A stretch of DNA of 64,000 nucleotides from Sparus aurata (Eukaryota > Chordata > Actinopteri > Spariformes > Sparidae): positions 9,681,693 to 9,745,692 of the forward strand of contig NC_044202.1 in the NCBI RefSeq assembly GCF_900880675.1, read 5' to 3'. The translations under genes and the position numbers were made by a program. Positions 9,600 through 21,504 of this stretch are shown piece after piece. The notes under the pieces were generated by a model, which saw only the letters and a list, made by a program, of their open reading frames with translations, was not told the origin of the DNA and made no database searches. Numbering within the stretch: position 1 is the stretch's first letter; each line of letters opens with the position of its first letter.

Positions 9600-12530
9600 T
9601 GCTTCTCTCCTTGCAGCACACCTGTTGACGCCTGTCCACCGTCGGCGAAGGCAAACAGGACCTGGTCTGTCACCAACATGCAAATCCCCTTTAGAGCTGC
9701 AGGGGAGAAGCTCATTCTACACGACTGGTCATATACAAGGTCTCAAAAGAGAAGTGAATCTTTGTGATAGATTAAAAACAGACCAGTGATCTTTTTATTT
9801 CTCCTTAATTTAGACCAGGTGAGTCATTCAGAACAAGCCCTGAAGTTAAAGAGCAGTAGTACAAGGTGTGGGCGACAGGGCCCGACCCATGTGACCCATA
9901 ACCCATTATTAGAAACCAAGCAACCTGAAAACTGATATTTGGGACCGATAATCATTCGCAGTAAAAATTAAACTTTTGTCAAAATATCAACAACCAGCAA
10001 TAAAATGAGCCAAATTACAGTTCACTGAAGTTCTGTTCTTCAGTACAACTGGGAGGAACTTTACTTGAGTACTTAAATGATCTGCTACTTTATATTTCTA
10101 CTCCACTACATTTATTTAAAACATTTAGTTTTGTGTTACTTTACAGATTCAGATTACTCTGTGTTTATAGGGTATTACAGTTTTTATTGATTGCTTTGAC
10201 CTGTTTAAACAAACTGGAATCCACTCGGTTTTCATCATCACTGTCTCAGCAGAGCACAAGACACCTCTTGCAAATGTGTTGACCCTTTCTTCTCATTGAA
10301 TTGACACATTTTCCCCACCCTTTTGCAGAACAGTTAACACGGATGTCATTCAAGCAGTCCAAACTCCATTGTTTTAGCTATGGTAACCAAACAGAAACCA
10401 TCTGTTCCTAACTATTAGAAACTACCTACATCAGTATGAAATCACTTAAGCACCTGTTTGACACGCCTAAACACAAATCTTCAATGAGCAATCAGTCTGC
10501 TTTGCCAACATGGATGGAAGAGGTCTAAGGCAGATGAGAGTGAGAAATAGGTGCAGAGGAATGTCAAGGTTGGATGGCATGCAAGAAGATTTTTCCCTTG
10601 GTTCATTGCAAGAGAGGATAATGAATGTGATGTAGTGAGGCCAAGTGGCCCCATCATCAAGACAGAAGAGACTGAGTATCAATAGTGGCTATTTCTTATA
10701 CTCTACAGTAATAGATTTGTATACTTTACTGTAATATTTTATATCTTTATCTTCTTTTCTATGTTTTAAAACAGGTCAGTTGTTCAGGAAAATGCTTGCT
10801 GTGAAGCTGCAGAAATGTTTTGTGAACTATGAGACTACCAGCTTTCTTATTTTCTTATACTCTAATAGATTTTATTTTGTATTTTGTGTAATATTTACAG
10901 TATTTCAGTTTTCAGCCACAGTTCGAAAAAAAAGAATCAATGGAATCAAAAAATGCATCAAAGAATTTCTGATTCTGGATTATTTGCAAGAAGGCAAATT
11001 TGACAACAAATGGCACTGGCATGAAAGCTACGTAGAGTACTGTAATAGGGAATTGTCTTATGGCAAAGTCTCATTCAAAGACCTCAGCTCGCCATTTTCT
11101 TCCACTTCAAAGCAGAAATATTTGAGAAGAGCTGGCATCTCAGTAACTGAGTAATCGTGTCTGTATGTTAAAGCGCTGTTTGCATGCAGCTGCATCAGGC
11201 CATTTCACCTGTAGTAACCTCTGTCAGCCCCGTCTTATTCTAGAACTCCCATCAACATCTCATCATCCTGCTTTGTAAACTATGGCACAGAGAAGCCACC
11301 TTGAGCGACACAGTGTACGGCCTGCATACATGGAAAACCAAGGGAAGAGGTGTTTCTACTGTGTGAGCGATGTGACCTGAAAGAAACATACTCAGAGTTC
11401 TGCTGCAGTCAAACTACTGACTGAACCTTCATCTTCCTGAATATTACAGAGGAAGAGAACTGAAGGATTTTCTTTATTCAAGTTGAAGTTGGTTTGAATC
11501 CACCGAACTCTTTAACTGGAAACATTTCTCATCTCCTACAAAGACAACGCATGACAGGACTGAAACAAACACAGTGTCGTGATCAGGACCAATGTCCTGT
11601 TACGCTATGTGTCGTGTTTTAACTGGTCTAACATGCAACATAACATATGTCAACATGGAGCTGTTGACACATGTTAAGAATTGTAATGTTTCTCAGGAGA
11701 CAGAGCTTCAGGCAACAGGCTGACTGCTGGAAGCTGTTTGAACATTTCACATGTCATCATATTTGTTCAGTAGGTGCTGGGGACAGAGCTTCAGTCAACA
11801 GGCTGACTGCTGGAAGCTGTTTGAACATTTCACGTCATTATATTTGTTCAGTAGGTGCTGGGGGCTGATGTCGGTCTCCAGTTAACTTGTCTTCTTGTAT
11901 TTCTTAATGTCAGTGAATGTCTCACTGTCTCCATGATGTTTCACAAACTACATCTGAGAAGGACGACAACAGAAATATAGAAATGGATATTAGTTGCAGG
12001 TTCTTCAACAGCTTCCAGGTCATGTGACCCCTTGAATCAAACTCAGTCTTGATTGAATGAGACACACCTCTTTTTATTGGATTCTAGTTCCTCCTGATCA
12101 CATTTGTAGACCAGCAGCTCAGTTGACGGGGCTCATCCTGGCTCACCTCACATTATACAAATAAAAGTGTTATTGATAAGAAACATAAGGAGCTATAATC
12201 AATAAAAAGAGCTGTGTCTCAGTCAACAAGAAGACTCTTGTGGCATTTTCAGTGATCTTGAAGCTTCTGAAAGAAAATGCAGACTTAATAACAAATACTC
12301 ATATAAAATATGACAAGCACTAAAATCCATAACAAAGATGTGTGTCCTAATTATCCAGAGCAGTGAAACGACTCAGCATTGATCTGGAGTATCCAGGTCA
12401 CATGACCTGCTATCATCTGATGAACCATATTTTTATTATTCATGGACGGGCCCTCAGTGGAACCTCTGTGTTCTGTAGTTGATCTAACTGTCCTGTTACT
12501 GCCAACCCCAGGTCAAACTAACGCAGCTGG
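9600..12530. other. Repeat-rich intergenic stretch, no confident gene
   Basis: An unassigned ORF (10780-11154, +, 124 codons, basic, with a KKRINGIKKC run) has no match I recognise and no clear splice context. An 83-bp unit containing GGCTGACTGCTGGAAGCTGT is duplicated in tandem at about 11698-11865, and a diverged copy sits near 16010-16060, so this is a dispersed repeat. I see no RNA gene here. Confidence 0.45.
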
Positions 12531-12539
12531 ATCTGGAAT

Positions 12540-13111
12540 CTCACTTCACCACAGTCCCACGATGTAGTCAGGCGTTTCTCCAGAGAGGGGAGAAGAAGAG
12601 TTGCTGTTCCCTGTCCAAACATTGTGTCACAGTACAGTGTCCACATGGAGGAGTTGACCTTGCTGACATGATGTTGGCCTTGTACCACACCCCTGCAAAG
12701 TCCCACCGGTGGTACCTGCACCTCTTTTGGCAAATGGCTGATATAGCCATCAACAATGGATGGCTGCTGTATCGCTGAGATGCCAAAAGCATTGTTGTGC
12801 AAAAGCACAAAAAGCTCAAGGAATTCAGGCTGGAGGTTGCAGATGCCCTTATCCACAGTGGAAAGGAGAAGGGAAGGCCTTCCAAAGAAGGGGATGAGAA
12901 TGTGCACAGCCCCACCAGATGCATATGAAGGCCAACAACCCCAAGACCCACAGTTGATGTCCGCCATGATCAAGTGGATCACATCCCAGCTTTCACAGAC
13001 AAGGGAAGGTGCAGGCTTTGCCCAGAGGGACAGACAACAATCTACTGCACAAAATGTGGTGTTCATCTGTGCATCGTCACCAGGAAAAACCCACGCAACT
13101 GCTTTCCATAA
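12540..13111 (+). pseudogene. piggyBac-type transposase relic (C-terminal part)
   Basis: One frame reads GGVDLADMMLALYHTPAKS, then HRWYLHLFWQMADIAINN, the conserved piggyBac block around the last catalytic aspartate. It ends in a cysteine-rich domain: GRCRLCPEGQTTIYCTKCG, then VHLCIVTRKNPRNCF and a stop. The cysteine/histidine spacing fits the zinc-binding tail of PGBD-type transposases. In-frame TGAs at 12776-12778 and near 12928 and the missing N-terminus make it non-functional. No TTAA-flanked ends were found. Confidence 0.8.
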
Positions 13112-13149
13112 AAAATGAAATATAGACAGGAAATGAGGGGAACTGTTCA

Positions 13150-14200
13150 TAGAGTTCCCACCATTATGGAAAACCTGGACCCATAAAACTTTTTCTAGCG
13201 TTCAGTTGTGTATGCATCATTTGAGAAAATGAAATTGCTGAGTTGTTTTGTTTTTATGTAATCTTCAGTGCACACAAAGTTAAATATGTTTATCATGAAA
13301 TGTTCCGTTTTTGCTTCACTTTTTTATGAGATTGCTTTGTTATGAGATTACTAAAATGGATTGGTAAAAATGAAACAAATCAACTTTAAAAGTGCTATGT
13401 GTAATGTAAATGATCAAGGAATACAACAATCTATAATCTATCTTCATCAAATTGAACATTAATATGTTCATCATTTGGGCTCTGTTTATACCTTAATAAG
13501 GCAACGTTTCCTGGGAGATACAACTCATAAAATCCAAAATATTGAATATATTTTTTTTTTGAATGTGGAAATATTTTTCTTAGGGCCTAAAGAGATGATT
13601 AATAACATTAAATTATTTTTTGCAACTTATTTTCCACTCCTGCCTGTTTTAGGGTTAAGATGTATCTTCTAAGAACAAGAACTGGTTTTAGGATTTTGGT
13701 TTTAGTTTTAATATGGATTTAGGTTTATTTCAAGATGAGACAACTTGTATCAAGAAACAGTTTAATCATTTTTCACTATTACCAAGTAATTTTTTACTTA
13801 GATTGGTGATTTTCTTCCTGTTCCGAAGCCTTAATTGCTAAAATTAAGAAACATTTTTTTTTAACAAGAATGATTTGCTTATATTCAATATATTTCACTT
13901 AATATTGTGCTGTAGGAAGTTTGATTTTGAATAATTTGATCTAATTATCAGCCATTTCTGCTTATTTTAACCCTTTATAGTACTTATCAGGGCCTTCTTA
14001 TTTTTAGATTTAACAAGTAAATTTAACTTGCTGCATGGACAGATAATTTATCTTGTTTTAAGAATTCTCCTCAAATGTAGTGTTTTTTTTCTTATATTTT
14101 TGCTACACTTATTTGCAGTGTATATGTGTGAATATATATCTTTGTGTGTTTGTGTATGTGCAAATGTGTAGGCAGGTGTCATTATTTGTGTTAGTGTATA
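13150..14200. other. AT-rich stretch without identified features
   Basis: Low-complexity, AT-rich sequence with many short homopolymer runs. No ORF, RNA gene or clear repeat end is supported, apart from a TA/CA microsatellite at about 14203-14240. Confidence 0.5.
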
Positions 14201-14203
14201 TAC

Positions 14204-14236
<33 letters not shown>

Positions 14237-14300
14237 AACACAAACCCCAATTCCAATGAAGTTGGGACGTTGTGTAAAATGTAAATAAAATCAGAATACA

Positions 14301-14474
14301 GGCGCGCAGGTGATTGAGTGGTTAGAGCGCATGCCATAAACGCAGCCGACCCCGGCTCGATTCCGGCCAGAGGTCCTTTGCTACATGTCACATCCCCTCT
14401 CTCTCCCATATTTCCTATCTGTCTACTGCTTAATAAAGGTGTCTATGCCAGAAAAAATCTTTAAAAAAAACAAA
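14301..14474 (+). mobile_element. tRNA-derived SINE inside the Tc1/mariner copy
   Basis: A tRNA-like head carries an A-box-like TGATTGAGTGGTTAGAG and a B box (GGCTCGATTCC). A non-tRNA body and an A-rich tail (TTTAAAAAAAA) follow. It is flanked by a perfect 9-bp duplication, CAGAATACA at 14292-14300 and 14475-14483. The uninterrupted sequence at the other inverted repeat confirms the insertion site. Confidence 0.88.
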
Positions 14475-15199
14475 CAGAATACAATGATTTGCAAATCCTT
14501 TTCAACTTAAATTCAATTGAATACATTACAAAGATAAGATATTTAATGTTCAAACTGATAAACTTCTTTGTTTTTTTGCAAATAGTCACTCATGTTTAAT
14601 TTGATGCCTGCAACACATTCCAAAATAGCTGGGACAGCAGCAACAAAAGACTGGGAAAGTTGAGGACTGCTTAAAAAACACCTGTACACATTCCACAGGT
14701 GAACAGGTTAATTGGAGGTGAGTGAGTGCCATGATTGGGTATAAAAGGAGCATCCTCGAAAGGCGCAGCTGTTCACAAGTAAGAATGGGGTGATCGGGTT
14801 CACCACTTTGTGAACAACTGTGCGAGTAAACAGTCTTACAGTTTAAGAACAACATTTCTCAACGTACAGTTGCAAGAAATTTATGGAATTCATCATCTAC
14901 AGTCCATAATATCATCAAAAGATTCAGAGAATCTAGAAAAATCTCTGTTCACAAGTGGCAAGGCCGAAAACCAACATTGAATGCCTGTGACCTTTGATCC
15001 CTCAAGCGGCACTGCATTAAAAACCGACATCATTCTGTCAAGGATATTACCACATGGGCTCAGGAACACTTCAGAAAACCACTGTCAGTTAACACAGTTT
15101 GTCGCTACATCTGCAAGTTAAAACAAGTGCAAGTTAAAACTCTACCATGCAACGCAAAAGCCCTATATCAACAACATCCAGAAATGTCGCCGGCTTCTC

Positions 15200-15466
15200 T
15201 TGGCCCGAGCTCATCTGAGATGGACTGAAGCAAAGTGGAAAAGTGTGCTGTGGTATGAGGAGTCAACATTTCAAATAGTTTTTGGAAATCATGGACATTG
15301 TGTCCTCCGGGCCAAAGAGAAAAAGGACCATCCTGATTGTTATCAGCGCAAAGTTCAAAAGCCAACATCTGTGATGTTATGGGGGTGTGTTAGTGCTGAT
15401 GGCATTGGTAACTTGCACATCTGTGAAGGCACCATAAATGCTGAAAGGAGTGTTGTTAAAAGGTAA
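15200..15466 (+). pseudogene. Tc1-family transposase fragment
   Basis: An 88-codon open stretch. LRWTEAKWKSVLWYEES corresponds to the block holding the second catalytic acid (W..V.....DES in the family), here with E in place of D. KPTSVMLWGCVSADGIG matches the conserved VMVWGC.S..G block. The last part of the catalytic triad lies beyond the break. It belongs to the element at 14241-15688. Confidence 0.8.
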
Positions 15467-16906
15467 CACGGTAAACATGCCCCTGTCCCAGCTCTTTTGG
15501 AACGTGTTGCAGGCATCAAAATCAAAATGAGTGAATATTTGCAAAAAATTATAAAGTTTATCAGTTTAAATATCTTATCTTTGTAGTGTATTGAATTGAA
15601 TATAAGTTGAAAAGGATTTGCAAATCATTGTATTCTGTTTTTATTAACATTTTACACAACGTCCCAACTTCATTGGAATTGGGGTTTGTATATAACACAC
15701 ACGTACATGTATCATTATTATTATTTTATTAATTATGTTCTGTTTGATATCTGTATGTTTGTTTCTTTATCTTTCCTTGTGCATCGTTTCCCTCCGAATT
15801 ATATCGTGGGTGGAGGATGTTAATAAGTTCAGACATGTTCATGCAACCATTTGTTAACTGTTGTAATAAAATATAAAATATATGTAGTGATCATTAGCAA
15901 CATCCTGTCCTGCTTTGTGTCATGTGACACCTGGAGGCTGTTTAATGTCACCTGGAGTTGTTGACATACGTTAAGAATTTGAATGTTTCTTCTGTTTGTT
16001 ATATTTAAGGAGACAAGGATTGGTTAACAGGCCGACTGCTGGAAGCTGTTTGAACTGAGAACAAACACTCAAACAAACTACAAACTGTTAGTTTGCCTGA
16101 TATTAATTAATTTGCATTTTCATTTTCATCACCGTTTCTCGACACCTTGTTATTTCTAGTTCTTGACTACTTGATTTCCAATATTTCTTATTGTCAGACA
16201 GTGAATGTCTGTAGTACATTAAGTAATATTAAGAGGCAAAGAACCCAATGTAAGCACATGGAAAATTATGCAAAATGAATTCATAAGTAATAATGAAGTA
16301 TTAGTGTGAATGAGAAGAGCATGCAGTGTAATTGTGAAAAAGGGTGTGAAAAAAAGGCATTAAAATGTAGGTGATTGATTTAGAGCACATGGGTGAGTGG
16401 AGTTAAGCAAAAAACACCAAAAAACAGCGACACCTTTGTACATTTCTAAGGTTTGCATCCTGGTTGATGTGGTTTTATGCTGTATTGGGAATAAAAATAG
16501 ATTTAAAATGTAGAAATGTTCCACAAAATAATATTCTTAATGTTGTCGCTGAACATTCACATCATATTTGCATTTGTGTCATATGCCACACCTGTATTTA
16601 GCTGTGCCTCACATTGCACTGCAGCAGATACCATTTCCTCATCATCAATCTCAGCAGAGTCTGGAGAGGAAATGTTGAAAGTATTAGGCCTACTGTTAAC
16701 AATACACAGAGACAAATGTCTGTAAGATGGTGCATACTTACCAGAAGGGAAAAGCTGCCGGGGTTTTGAAGGTGGGGGTGAGGTGAGCTGCGGTGCTGGA
16801 GCTGGAAAAAAGTGGACAAGTTTGTATAATCGGTTAAAATGGTACAAGCTATACATGTAGGATTGCTGTAGGGGAAATTCAAAATTCACACTCCTACTCA
16901 CAGAGT

Positions 16907-17293
16907 TTAACTGGTGACATTAACTTTTTCACCAGCTGTGAAGGAGACAGATTTTTCCCACGCGCCAGCAGAGATTTCACAATGGCGGGCTTCCACGCGC
17001 CACTTTGGAATCCTACTGGAGGTGCAGAGGTGCAGTGCAGTGCGTCTCTTCAAGACATATGTCTTGAAAATGGCCATGTTGGTGTTGGGCCGGGCATCAG
17101 CAGTCTTCAGGTAATTGATGACGGCCTGGGCCTTCTGGCTCTGGTCCTCGTAAACTTCCTTCATGGAGCGAACCTTAAAATCTCCAAACTCCACCATCAA
17201 ACAGCCCTGGTCTCCAGTGTCATCTGCTTTCCTCTGCATCTCCTGCTTACGGCTGAACTTGCAATAATTTTTGCAAACAAACAAGATTAGCAA
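16907..17293 (-). pseudogene. Repeat-associated ORF with an FGDFK motif
   Basis: A 128-codon ORF on the minus strand with MVEFGDFKVRSMKEVYED and NTNMAIFKTYVLKR. Short 'FG.FKGR...' modules of this kind recur in fish repeat-associated proteins, so I infer a mobile-element fragment, not a host gene. No splice partner is visible. The flanks (15690-16900 and 17300-17440) show no other gene. Confidence 0.3.
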
Positions 17294-17444
17294 TTACTTT
17301 TGATTAAGTGTACATATTTTCTTAATTTGAGTTTATTGGTATACACCACATAAATTGTGGTTAAAATTTATCGTCATGGCATTAGAGCCAACTATATAGC
17401 GTATATATGGACATATACATAGCCTACATACTGAGGTGTTTGTT

Positions 17445-17533
17445 ATTATTATTAATCATCAGCAAATAAAACATCGTGAATCAAAGAGTGGTATTTACAG
17501 TGGAGCCTAGTAGAAGGGGTTACAGTCATATAT
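17445..17533 (+). repeat. Copy of the block at 4627-4712
   Basis: Nearly identical to 4627-4712 (for example CATCAGCAAATAAAACAT and GGTTACAGTCATATA). It belongs to the duplicated tRNA-Ala neighbourhood. 17540-18540 that follows is AT-rich, with a CA run at 18026-18047, and has no supported gene. Confidence 0.8.
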
Positions 17534-18595
17534 ATTGTATATATCTATGAGTTACAGTCACGTGATCTCATGAGAAAGCAGTAGCCAGTGTAAATAACAA
17601 ATCCCATTAAATCATGTTCTGAATGACACAGGTACTTGTGTTGTTGCCAAAGACGGTTTATTGTTGCTCCCTCTCTGAGATTGTTTGTCCGTTGCCATGA
17701 GCACGTCTCCCCCTAGTGGGAGCAATCACGGTACCAGATGTTTTCCTGAGGTATTACTCCCGATTTAAAATCCATAGCAATTTGATGTTATTGTATTGAT
17801 TAATACTTCTGAATTTGTATTTATTATGAAGACCATTGCTTTGGCTTTAAGATATACCCCCCAATGACTAGTAATGTTTATTTCTGTTTCTATTAATATA
17901 ATAATAACATTAAAATGGGACAATATGGACAGTTTTTTTTAATGATGGACACACTGAGTCATAAATGTTGGTACAATATGATGTAATGAACACAAGATCT
18001 AAAATAAATAAATATTGAAAAGAACACACACACACACACACACACAATATATATATAACTATACATGTTATCTCACAAAAGAGGGTGCATCCCTCACATT
18101 TTTGAAAAACTTATTACATCTTTTCAGGGGACAACACTATAGAAATGACACTTTTATATAACTTAAAGTAGTCAGTGTACAGCTTGTATAACTGTACAGA
18201 TGTACTGTCCTTTGAAAATAACTCATTAATGTCTAAACAGTTTATCGTTGTCTAAACAGTTTATCATTCATATGGACGGGAATACAGTTTATTGTCCATA
18301 TGGGCGTATTGTACAGTCCGTATTGACATATGTATTAGTATTAATAAATCATTGCTCTTAACACACCTGTGCCTACAACCGACTCAGTTAATTGCTGTGA
18401 TTATGGTGACTACCTGTCCCGTTTTCGGCAATTTTACATTTTATATTAACTTTAGCAACCCCTTTTTCTCTTTATTTACTGTCGAAAACCTTAAAAGTTT
18501 ACGTTCAATAACAGCGTAATACACTACCAAAGCACAGACGGATTGTCATAGAGAGAGAACGATCGTGAGAGCAGCGCCTAAATGTAAGCCGCAGC

Positions 18596-18690
18596 GGGAG
18601 GAACGTGATTGGTCAAAAGTAAGCCCACCGGGAGGAACGTCATTGGTCAAAAGTAAGCACACAGGACGAACGTGATTGGCTGATGTGGGC
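18596..18690. repeat. Threefold ATTGG-containing repeat
   Basis: Three copies of about 38 bp, each containing GGA.GAACGT.ATTGG followed by TCAAAAGTAAGC or a variant. ATTGG is an inverted CCAAT box. They sit about 40-130 bp upstream of a truncated tRNA-Ala remnant. A regulatory role is inference only. Confidence 0.6.
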
Positions 18691-18725
18691 TTAATTTGGG
18701 CTTACTTTGACAGAGAAGGCAGGAT

Positions 18726-18756
18726 GAGGTAGCGGGAACGATGCCCGCATCCTCCA
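18726..18756 (+). pseudogene. Truncated tRNA-Ala remnant (3' part)
   Basis: Matches the last ~31 nt of the tRNA-Ala genes (GAGGTAGCGGG...CCCGCATCCTCCA). Everything 5' of the variable loop is missing, and the T loop is changed from ATCGATG to AACGATG, which damages the B box. The following flank (18757-19305) is the duplicate of the flank after 3422. Confidence 0.85.
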
Positions 18757-19317
18757 ATGAACCTTTTCTCCGCCAGAAATCGTTTGAAACGCTGGATAAA
18801 TATAATCGTCGTATGATATAGTAATACTATTATTAAAGTATAATGGACAAGATGCACATTATGCTTAATTCCCATTTTGAGTCATAATTATGAAAGAGAT
18901 AGTCTCATGAGATGTAAGAAACAACAAAGTTATGGGGAAAAAATAAGTGAGTTTCTACAAAAATATCAAGCATAGTTTCCTATCAGGATTCAATATATTA
19001 TCAAGTCTCGCTGTGATCCATAACGCGTCAAAAGTGAATCTCTTTTGCGGAGAATATTAACGTACCAGTCTCAACAGGAGCTTCCGTATTAATACAGAAC
19101 TGGCTCAATAAACAACTAACAGTCCCATTTGGTACCAGCAGATGGCAGCACAGCACCATGTGTGATGGGGTCTTCTCTGAGGGGGCCAGTGAAAGTTACA
19201 AATATCTTTGAATGTTGCGAAGAGGACTATCATGAAGCATCCCTCAAACATAACACATGTCAACCCTAGGAAAGGTTTTATGTCGAAATCGATTACATGA
19301 TTTCAACGGCCTGCGGA

Positions 19318-19390
19318 GGGGGATTAGCTCAGATGGTAGAGCGCTCGCTTAGCATGCGAGAGGTAGCGGGATCGATGCCCGCATCCTCCA
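19318..19390 (+). tRNA. tRNA-Ala (anticodon AGC)
   Basis: A complete 73-nt copy identical to 3350-3422, with intact acceptor, D, anticodon (TTAGCAT loop) and T arms. It is followed at once by GTTTTTATT, a Pol III terminator. Its upstream sequence is the duplicated flank ending near 19305, so a repeated tRNA-plus-flank unit is present. Confidence 0.95.
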
Positions 19391-19980
19391 GTTTTTATTC
19401 TGTACTTGCACTCTGTGTCAAAACTTAGCACAACCATGTCAACCTGTCAATTTCATAGTTATTTGGAGCCTAAAGATGTTTTCAGTAGAAGGATACTAGG
19501 AAAAATAATACTGACAAAATAGTTCTGTGCCAAATATTTTTTTATTTCCTACATAATGTCAAAGATACAGAAATGTATTTCTACCTGACAGCACTAGATG
19601 TTATCTTCTTCACAGTTTTTCCTATCTGAGATGTATATTATACTCAAATAAGGCTATCAAAACCAACAGCCCAAATCTAAGTAATTTTCATAATTATTTG
19701 CAAAGAAATACCACCTAAAATATATATTTTTTTCTATAAAAGAAGACTGGGATGTCTTAAATTCGTCAATCAATATATTCGGAATGTCATGTTTGAGACC
19801 CAGTGAAAGCCGCTGTCACTGGAGAGTGTGAGCGAACAGATGGTCGAACAGATGACGTTAAGATTAGAAACGCTTGTAGTCGCCACTTTATTCACAAATT
19901 CAAGACAGACAAATATTGCACACTGATGAGATCACAATAAATCAGCACAAAGGTGACAGTCCTGCAACAGCAACAACCAC

Positions 19981-20028
<48 letters not shown>

Positions 20029-20294
20029 TAATAATGATTTTAGCAAGATAAAACTAACCATCATTGTGAAATAATAACAAATTCTCCCCACTACATTGCA
20101 GTAATGGATTTTAGTGATAACACGTCAATATGAGAACGAGCTTGCCGTATTGAGTACTGCAGCATCATTAACGCTTATAATCTACAACTTGATGGTGTCT
20201 TCTGTCAAGTGGCAAAACTCTTTCAAGAACACAAGGAAAACTTACAAGGGAAACAATTTCTGTGTGTGTGAAACAGTAAAATCCAGCAGATATC
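19391..20294. other. Otoferlin 3' flank and 3' UTR of terminal exon C
   Basis: No gene was found. An AAT microsatellite runs 19981-20033. An AATAAA (minus strand, 19892-19887) inside ACTTTATTCACAAATT is the likely poly(A) signal for the most distal otoferlin exon. The same sequence context recurs downstream of the other two terminal exons. Confidence 0.5.
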
Positions 20295-20475
20295 TCAGGC
20301 CCCCAACATTTTCTTCACCATGTATCCAGGCATGTTGTAGAGGAAAAGACCCAAGATGGCCAGCAGCAGGAGAGCAGTGACGATCTTGATGGTCAGCCAC
20401 CTGTACTGGTCACATATCAGGTGCTTCGCAGCTTTGAATGGGATGAGGAACCAGAGGAGGGCGATGTCTGGGCGG
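20295..20475 (-). CDS. otof: Otoferlin alternative terminal exon C (most distal)
   Basis: After a splice acceptor (GTGCTCCACCAG) the exon adds 59 residues and a stop. RPDIALLWFLIPFKAAKHL leads into the membrane anchor (IKIVTALLLLAILGLFLY) and ends MPGYMVKKMLGA. It enters in the same phase as exons A and B, so each can join the exon at 24687-24587. It differs from exon B at only two residues, and the similarity extends into intron and 3' UTR, so the B/C duplication is recent. Whether it is transcribed cannot be told from sequence. Confidence 0.8.
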
Positions 20476-20629
20476 CTGGTGGAGCACAGAGACAAACAGT
20501 GTGTTAGAAATGTTATCGCAGATCAAATATCCACTGGTTTTGTTTCAAAGTAATATACCCAACCTTTTTTTCAACCAGCTTTGAGGGTTACAAATTGTAA
20601 GGAGTGTTTTTTTTAGACATTTCTGTTAA

Positions 20630-20975
20630 CAAGGGGGATGCAATTTGGTTATTTTGCTAATAAGGCGGATGCATTTTGGTTATTTTGCTAATAAGGGGGA
20701 TGCAATTTGGTTATTTTGCTAATAAGGTGGATGCATTTTGGTTATTTTGCTAATAAGGGGGATGCATTTTGGTTATTTTGCTAACAAGGGGGAAACATTT
20801 TTGCCATTTTGTCCAATAAAGGGGATACATTTTGTAATTTTACTAACAAGGGGGATCCATTATGTCCATTTCGCTAATAAGGGGGAAACATTTTTACCAT
20901 TTTGTCCAATAAAGGGGATACCTTTTTGTCATTTTGCTGACAAGGGGGATACATTTGGGCCATGTTGCTAATCAC
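20630..20975. repeat. 31-bp minisatellite between otoferlin terminal exons B and C
   Basis: About eleven units like GGGGATGCATTTTGGTTATT + TTGCTAATAAG. The first units are near identical and later ones diverge (GATACATTTT, TGTCCAATAAA). It lies in the spacer between two duplicated terminal exons. Confidence 0.9.
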
Positions 20976-21504
20976 GGGGATTTAAATAAAAATAATACAT
21001 TCTCAAATATACAACACAATCAAGGAAATTTATACATAGATAACAGGACTACTGGAACTTGGAGGGTTCAGAGATCAATTTATGCACAAATAAACACAAA
21101 CATGACAAAACATTGTACAAGCAATAAAATATGAAGGGCACATATAAAAGTGAAATTATTAACATAGTTGGCTTGTATAGCCAGCTACTCTAATAATCTC
21201 ACTTTTTTAATCAATAAAACCTTTAATATCTCTGTAGTAGGTTTAACATGTGAGCAACGGAAAACAAATGAACAAACAACACCATATTTCAAGCAACAAG
21301 AAAAAACACTTAGTCATGTCTTGAACTGCCAAAATGTACACAAAACTGCACACCCTTAGATAAAGTTAACATGTGTTGGTTTTTGAACAGGACACCAGAC
21401 ATATGAAGCTAAGATTAGGAAATGTTTACAGTCATCACTTTATTCACAAATTGAAAGTCAATACTGCACACCGGTGTGTGAAACAGTAAAATCCAGCAGA
21501 TATC

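Larger units (their letters stand above)
14241..15688 (+). mobile_element. Tc1/mariner-like element, degenerate, interrupted by a SINE
   Basis: Ends CAAACCCCAATTCCAATGAA (left) and the reverse complement at 15669-15688 are the same. The inverted repeats continue inward for about 200 bp (GTTGGGACGTTGTGTAAAAT, TGATTTGCAAATCC, AAGATAAGATATTTAA). The right end abuts TATA, as expected for TA insertion; the left TA is lost in a CA/TA microsatellite. The transposase frame is broken: an HTH-like stretch at about 14870-15060 and a DDE part at 15200-15466 with RWTEAKWKSVLWYEES and VMLWGCVSADG, typical of Tc1 catalytic blocks. It is not active. Confidence 0.85.

Noticed and set aside
10780..11154. 124-codon ORF (+)
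   Set aside because: No recognised domain, no splice context, AT-rich composition and repeat surroundings; not called as a gene.
12518..13150. 210-codon minus-strand ORF
   Set aside because: It is antisense to the piggyBac relic, whose plus-strand frame matches the family.
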